Assembly: GCA_038118725.1 (NCBI GenBank)
Contig: JAYOIK010000018.1
Coordinates: 1 to 64,000 of the forward strand
Direction: 5' to 3'
Source of the DNA: JADHLJ01 sp038118725
GTDB taxonomy: Bacteria > Pseudomonadota > Alphaproteobacteria > Thalassobaculales > Thalassobaculaceae
DNA length: 64,000 nt
Shown here: one piece after another, positions 60,330-64,000 of the stretch
How the letters are laid out: every line of letters begins with the position of its first letter
How positions within the stretch are numbered: position 1 is the stretch's first letter
The notes under the pieces: model-generated
Database searches by the model: none
Seen by the model: only the letters and a program-made list of their open reading frames with translations
What the model was told of the DNA's origin: nothing
Position numbers and translations under genes: made by a program

Positions 60330-62027
60330 GTGACTGAAGTATCTGAAGACCATGACATCGTGATCATCGGCGGCGGCCTTGCCGGGATGTCGGCGGGGGT
60401 GCGCGCGCTGGAGCTCGGACTTTCGGCCCTGGTTCTGGAGAAGGGCGAGGACGAGATCTATCCCTGCAACACGCGGCAATCCGGCGGGGTGATGCATATC
60501 GGGTTTCTGGATCCCTATCGCCCCGCCGAGGATCTGACCGAGGTGATCGTCGATCGGACCGCCAATGAGGCCGACCGGGCCCTCGCGGCGACGCTTGTCG
60601 GTTCCGGCGGCAGGCTCTTGGACTGGCTGAAGGACAAGGGCACGCGGTTCGTCAAGTTCAACGAGCAGGAAGGCTATCGCTGGTGCATGGCGCCGCCGCG
60701 TTCGCTGCGCGCCGGGATCGATTGGCAAGGACGCGGCCCGGACGTGGTTCTGCAAGGCCTGGTGGCGCAATTCAAGGAATTGGGCGGGACCTTTCGACAA
60801 GGCGCGCGCGCGACGGCGTTGATCATGGAGGGAAGCGTCTGCCAGGGCGTGATCGCGTCTATTGGATCCAGCGAGGAGCGCTTCTCGGCTGGGAACGTGC
60901 TGATCGCCGATGGCGGCTTCCAAGCCAATGCCGAACTCTACGAAGCCAATATTGGCGGAGATTTTCAGCGGGTGTTCCAGCGCGGCGCGCGCACCGGCAT
61001 GGGCGACGGCATGCGCATGGCGGCGGAGGCGGGGGCGGCGCTGACCGAGACCAACCGGTTCTACGGCCATGTCCTGTGCCGGGACGCGCTGCATAACGAC
61101 AATGTCTGGCCCTATCCCGAGATCGACGCGATGGCGACATCGGGGATTGTCGTCGATGCCTCGGGAAAGCGGATCGCCGACGAGGGCAGGAGCGGCGTCT
61201 ATCTCGCCAACGCGCTGGCCGCGATGCCCGCCGACGCAATGCTCTACGCGGTTTTCGACGCGGCGATCTGGGAGGAGCCGGGCCGGTCCGCGCGTATCCC
61301 CTGCAATCCGCTGCTGGAGGAAGCCGGCGGGACCGTGTTGCGCGCCGACAGCCTGGGAGAATTGGCGGCAATCGCCGGGATCGAAGCGGCGGCCCTGGAG
61401 GCGACTGTCGAGGCTCACAACGCCGCGATCGCGGCGGGAACCTTGGACCAACTGGAGATCCCACGCTCGACCACCATGCGGGCATGGCCAATCACCGAGG
61501 CGCCGTTCATGGCGATCCCGATCTGTCCGGGCATTACCTATACGATGGGCGGTATCTCCATTGACGGCCAGGCCCGGGTTTTGGACCGAGAGGGCAAGCC
61601 GATACCAGGCTTGTTGGCCGCGGGCGCGGCGACCGGTGGGCTCGAGGGTGGCTCGGACGCGGGTTACATCGGCGGCTTGATGAAGGCCGGTGTGTTCGGA
61701 CTGGTCGCCGCGGAGACGGCCGCGGAAACACGCCAATTGGACAAGAGCGCCACGCTCCCGGTAATGCCGAAGAGCGCTTCCGTCGACGCGCCTCGGCCCG
61801 ACCGGTTGGCGGCTTATCCGATGCTGCGCGGCGTGGTGCGGTACGGCAAGGCTGGCGGGATCGCGATATCCGTCGCGGCCGCGGCGTTGGTTCTGTGGCT
61901 GCTGTGGCCGGTTCTGGAGAACTGGGCGATCCCCATCGCCGCCGCCGCCGGATTGCTGGCGGGGGTGGTGGCGCTCAGCTTCGTCGAGCTTATCCGCCTG
62001 ATCACCGACCTCCTGCTGCCGGGCTAG
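60330..62027 (+). CDS. FAD-dependent dehydrogenase/reductase (fumarate reductase-like) with C-terminal membrane segment
   Basis: A 565-residue flavoprotein of the fumarate reductase/succinate dehydrogenase flavoprotein superfamily, closest in layout to tricarballylate dehydrogenase (TcuA). FAD motif DIVIIGGGLAGMSAGVRALE, substrate-loop NTRQSGGVM, and the C-terminal FAD segment MGGISIDG...TGGLEGGSDAGYIGGL. Residues from about 508 to the end contain two hydrophobic stretches (AISVAAAALVLWLLWPVL and AIPIAAAAGLLAGVVALSF), so it is probably membrane-attached, which is unusual. GTG 60330 is the start. It is 4 bases ahead of a 2OG oxygenase gene. Confidence 0.85.
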   Translation: MTEVSEDHDIVIIGGGLAGMSAGVRALELGLSALVLEKGEDEIYPCNTRQSGGVMHIGFLDPYRPAEDLTEVIVDRTANEADRALAATLVGSGGRLLDWLKDKGTRFVKFNEQEGYRWCMAPPRSLRAGIDWQGRGPDVVLQGLVAQFKELGGTFRQGARATALIMEGSVCQGVIASIGSSEERFSAGNVLIADGGFQANAELYEANIGGDFQRVFQRGARTGMGDGMRMAAEAGAALTETNRFYGHVLCRDALHNDNVWPYPEIDAMATSGIVVDASGKRIADEGRSGVYLANALAAMPADAMLYAVFDAAIWEEPGRSARIPCNPLLEEAGGTVLRADSLGELAAIAGIEAAALEATVEAHNAAIAAGTLDQLEIPRSTTMRAWPITEAPFMAIPICPGITYTMGGISIDGQARVLDREGKPIPGLLAAGAATGGLEGGSDAGYIGGLMKAGVFGLVAAETAAETRQLDKSATLPVMPKSASVDAPRPDRLAAYPMLRGVVRYGKAGGIAISVAAAALVLWLLWPVLENWAIPIAAAAGLLAGVVALSFVELIRLITDLLLPG

Positions 62028-62031
62028 GGTG

Positions 62032-63012
62032 ATGGACGGCGACACCACGGCACCGATTATAGACATAGCACCGGCATCCGGCGGTGACGTGGCTGCAACC
62101 CGCGCGGTGGCGGCGCGCATGAACGCGGCCTTGGCGCAGGGTGGGTTCCTCATGGTGCGCGGCCATGGTGTCCCGACTTCGGTAAGCGAGGCCGCGGTGG
62201 CGGCGATGGAAGCGTTCTTTCGCGCGCCGATGGACCTGAAAATGGCGATCGGCAGCACGGCGGCGGGCTCGCCGCGCGGCTATCTTCCCTTCGGCTTGGA
62301 GACCCTCTCGAATACCGAGGATAAACCGTCCCCGCCGGATCTCAAGGAAGGCTTCGGCATGGGGCCGTTCTGGTTGGACGATCCGGAGCGGATGAAAGGG
62401 GTCGCGCAAACCTACCACCGCAATGTCTGGCCCGACTTGCCCGGTTTCCGCGAGGCGATTGAAGCCTATTACGCGGCGATGGAAGGCCTCACCGGTCGGC
62501 TGATGGATATCTTCGCCGTCGCCATGGATCTGGAGCCGGGCTATTTCAGCGACCGTTTCACCACCCATAACAGCACCCTGCGCCTTATTCACTATCCGCC
62601 GCTGGAGGCCGAACCCGAGCTGGGGCAGCTTCGTGCCGGCGCGCATACCGACTATGGCGCGCTCACCATCCTGATGCCCCAGGATCGCCCGGGCGGGCTG
62701 CAGGTGCGCCGACCGGATGGTGGCTGGGAGGATGTCGCCGCGCCGCCCGATGGCTTTGTCGTCAATATCGGTGACCTCATGATGCGTTGGTCGAACGATA
62801 CCTGGCGGTCAAGTCCGCACCGGGTGGTCAACCCGCCGGATGGCGTGGGGGAGGCGTCGCGGCGCTACTCGATCGCCTATTTCTGCAATCCCAACGATGA
62901 TCTTCTGGTCGAGTGTCTGCCCACCTGCCGCTCGGACGGCCGTCCGGCCAGATACCCGCCGATCCTCGCGGGCGCGCATCGGGCGGAGAAGATCGCCAAG
63001 TCAAAGCGTTAG
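62032..63012 (+). CDS. 2-oxoglutarate/Fe(II)-dependent oxygenase (isopenicillin N synthase family)
   Basis: A 326-residue non-heme iron oxygenase. The iron triad is visible as HTD in AGAHTDYGALTIL and the distal His in SPHRVVNP, and the 2-oxoglutarate-binding Arg in RRYSIAYF. The N-terminal DIOX_N region (GFLMVRGHGVP) is present. Members hydroxylate or ring-close small molecules. It starts 4 bases after the flavoprotein stop, so the two are likely to act in one pathway. GTG 62029 directly before ATG 62032 is an alternative start. Confidence 0.9.
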   Translation: MDGDTTAPIIDIAPASGGDVAATRAVAARMNAALAQGGFLMVRGHGVPTSVSEAAVAAMEAFFRAPMDLKMAIGSTAAGSPRGYLPFGLETLSNTEDKPSPPDLKEGFGMGPFWLDDPERMKGVAQTYHRNVWPDLPGFREAIEAYYAAMEGLTGRLMDIFAVAMDLEPGYFSDRFTTHNSTLRLIHYPPLEAEPELGQLRAGAHTDYGALTILMPQDRPGGLQVRRPDGGWEDVAAPPDGFVVNIGDLMMRWSNDTWRSSPHRVVNPPDGVGEASRRYSIAYFCNPNDDLLVECLPTCRSDGRPARYPPILAGAHRAEKIAKSKR

Positions 63013-63042
63013 GCGGTCGGGTAACCCGGCTTGCGCTCTCAC

Positions 63043-63477
63043 TCAAGCGTTCGCGACCCATTGCAGTAGGTGCTGGGCAACCGCCACGAGAACCCCGTCC
63101 TGATTGTGGATCTCCACATCGGCGGTGGAGCGGCGCTTGGTCATGTCGATCGCCGCGATGGTGTAGGTCACGGTGATCGTATCGCCGAGATAGACCGGCT
63201 TCAGAAACCGCACCCGATCAAGGCCGACGGCGACCGGGGTTTCGGTCTCGTCGTCGCGGCAATGGGCGATGGCCAGGGTTGAGACGGTCGAGATGAAGCC
63301 GACCAGCAGCGCGCCGTGCGCCTGGCGTCGACCGAAGCTGGATCGCTCCATATAGACCTGATTGGTATGGTTCGGCGAGAAGTCCCCGGTAATGCCCGCG
63401 AACAGATAGACATCGGTCTCGCCGACGGTCTTGGAGAAAGTAGTGACATCGCCGATCGCGACGTGAAATTCAGTCAT
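63043..63477 (-). CDS. MaoC-like (R)-specific enoyl-CoA hydratase/dehydratase
   Basis: A 144-residue MaoC hot-dog protein: FAGITGDFSPNHTNQVYMERS carries the hydratase motif with the catalytic Asp and His (D...N-H), followed by GFISTVS and YLGDTITVTY. Such enzymes hydrate enoyl-CoA thioesters. ATG 63477 begins TEFHVAIGDVTTF, the conserved start; longer in-frame ATGs at 63507 and 63579 extend into sequence not shared with the family. It is convergent with the 2OG oxygenase (30 bases apart). Confidence 0.88.
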   Translation of the reverse strand: MTEFHVAIGDVTTFSKTVGETDVYLFAGITGDFSPNHTNQVYMERSSFGRRQAHGALLVGFISTVSTLAIAHCRDDETETPVAVGLDRVRFLKPVYLGDTITVTYTIAAIDMTKRRSTADVEIHNQDGVLVAVAQHLLQWVANA

Positions 63478-63593
63478 GGGTGGCTCTATTCTGGTTTCTG
63501 GCGCCATCGATATCAGCCATGCGGCTGGTCCGGACAGCTTGTCACGGGAGGTCACATGCGGTCCAATCTGGAAATTCAAATGGGGAGAGTGGC

Positions 63594-64000
63594 ATGCGCG
63601 AGGAGACTATCGATATCACCACCAAGGACGGCGCGATGGAAACCTTCATCTGCCGCCCTGAGCGGGACGGACCGTATCCCGCGGTGTTCTTACTGATGGA
63701 CGCGCCGGGTATCCGCGAGGAGCTTTACGACATGGCGCGGCGGCTCGGCACCGCCGGCTATTTCGTCGTGCTGCCCAATCTTTATTACCGCGCCGGCCGG
63801 GACACCAAATACGGGCCGGACGTGCTGGAGCACGGGAGCGCCGAGCATGCGCGGATGCGCGCGGTGCGCACCAAGATGACGATCCCGCCGGTGATGGACG
63901 ATATCGCGGCTTTGCTAGACTTTGTCGCCGGCCATGCCGAGGCGACGAACGGGCCGGTCGGTATGCACGGCTATTGCATGAGCGGTCCCTACGCGCTGGC
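63594..64000 (+). CDS. Dienelactone hydrolase family protein, partial at window end
   Basis: The frame opens at ATG 63594 with GGGGAGAG upstream and runs off the window after about 135 residues. It reads METFICRPERDGPYPAVFLL, MDAPGIREELYDMARRL, VLPNLYYRAGRDT and ends in HGYCMSGPYAL. The Cys in GYCMSG sits at the nucleophile elbow, as in dienelactone hydrolases, which open lactone rings in aromatic breakdown. The C-terminal Asp/His lie beyond the window. Confidence 0.88.
   Translation, partial: MREETIDITTKDGAMETFICRPERDGPYPAVFLLMDAPGIREELYDMARRLGTAGYFVVLPNLYYRAGRDTKYGPDVLEHGSAEHARMRAVRTKMTIPPVMDDIAALLDFVAGHAEATNGPVGMHGYCMSGPYAL

Noticed and set aside
60183..62258. 691-residue minus-strand open frame
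   Set aside because: It is the antisense of the flavoprotein gene at 60330-62027, is rich in Arg/His/Gly as expected from a high-GC shadow and has no recognisable domain.
1..64000. Reassignment of TAG as a sense codon
   Set aside because: Many genes (pdhB, pdhC, lpdA, lipA, metG, helicase) end in TAG at exactly the expected family length, so TAG is a normal stop here.

Overview
This 64 kb window is high-GC, densely coding chromosomal DNA from an alphaproteobacterium, probably a Rhodospirillales-like or related free-living lineage. The evidence is a GcrA cell-cycle regulator, a lexA gene behind GTTC-N7-GTTC SOS boxes, an E1-beta pyruvate dehydrogenase subunit with its own lipoyl domain, a COQ10/RatA-like protein beside lipA, and the blocks metG-tatD-MBL and trpG-trpD-trpC-moaC-moeA / lexA / comEC-gltX-gltA. 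No rRNA, tRNA, CRISPR, prophage or insertion sequence was recognised. Two runs of N (38665-38674 and 55735-55834) show that this is a draft assembly.

Layout. 1-101: the 3' end of fliG. 301-7507: pyruvate dehydrogenase/lipoate operon (pdhA, lipoyl-pdhB, pdhC, a small cupin, lpdA, lipA, COQ10-like). 7504-14185: a catabolic block with a Baeyer-Villiger-type monooxygenase, a hydantoinase/oxoprolinase hyuB-hyuA pair and a zinc alcohol dehydrogenase. 14490-15774: a three-gene nitrile hydratase/thiocyanate hydrolase-like operon, divergent from a DHA2 exporter; then an acyl-CoA-dehydrogenase-fold flavoprotein. 18854-22013: metG, TatD nuclease and MBL hydrolase. 22014-22747: repeats and the IclR promoter. 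22748-26819: IclR regulator, cytochrome c, an unaccompanied MlaF-type ATPase, and TRAP permeases without a binding protein. 26898-27623: a RebB (R-body/killing trait) protein and a proline-rich partner. 27719-31128: MFS transporter, UDP-xylose-synthase-like SDR, single-domain response regulator and gcrA. 31272-37596: SDR, pepN, Asp/Glu/hydantoin racemase, MhpA-like FAD hydroxylase, DUF2783 and an Lrp-type RAM gene with an internal TAG.

37708-46450: rhlE-type helicase (crossed by an assembly gap), alpha/beta hydrolase, gltA, gltX, comEC (split by an in-frame TAG), a small unknown gene and lexA. 46561-52761: amidohydrolase, PAS protein, moeA, moaC, trpC, trpD and trpG, all leftward. 52909-59903: polysaccharide deacetylase, ElaA-type GNAT, NAD(P)-binding protein and a second hyuA-hyuB pair behind a 15-bp tandem repeat. 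60330-64000: membrane-tailed flavoprotein reductase, 2OG-Fe(II) oxygenase, MaoC-like protein and a truncated dienelactone hydrolase.

Most of the window is housekeeping metabolism with inserted catabolic modules. The points most worth a second look are the two genes broken by in-frame amber codons, the split nitrile hydratase operon with a His-rich alpha subunit, the RebB locus, the 15-bp repeat in the hyuA leader, a family of REP-like palindromes in four intergenic spaces, and five GANTC sites within 102 bp upstream of gcrA.
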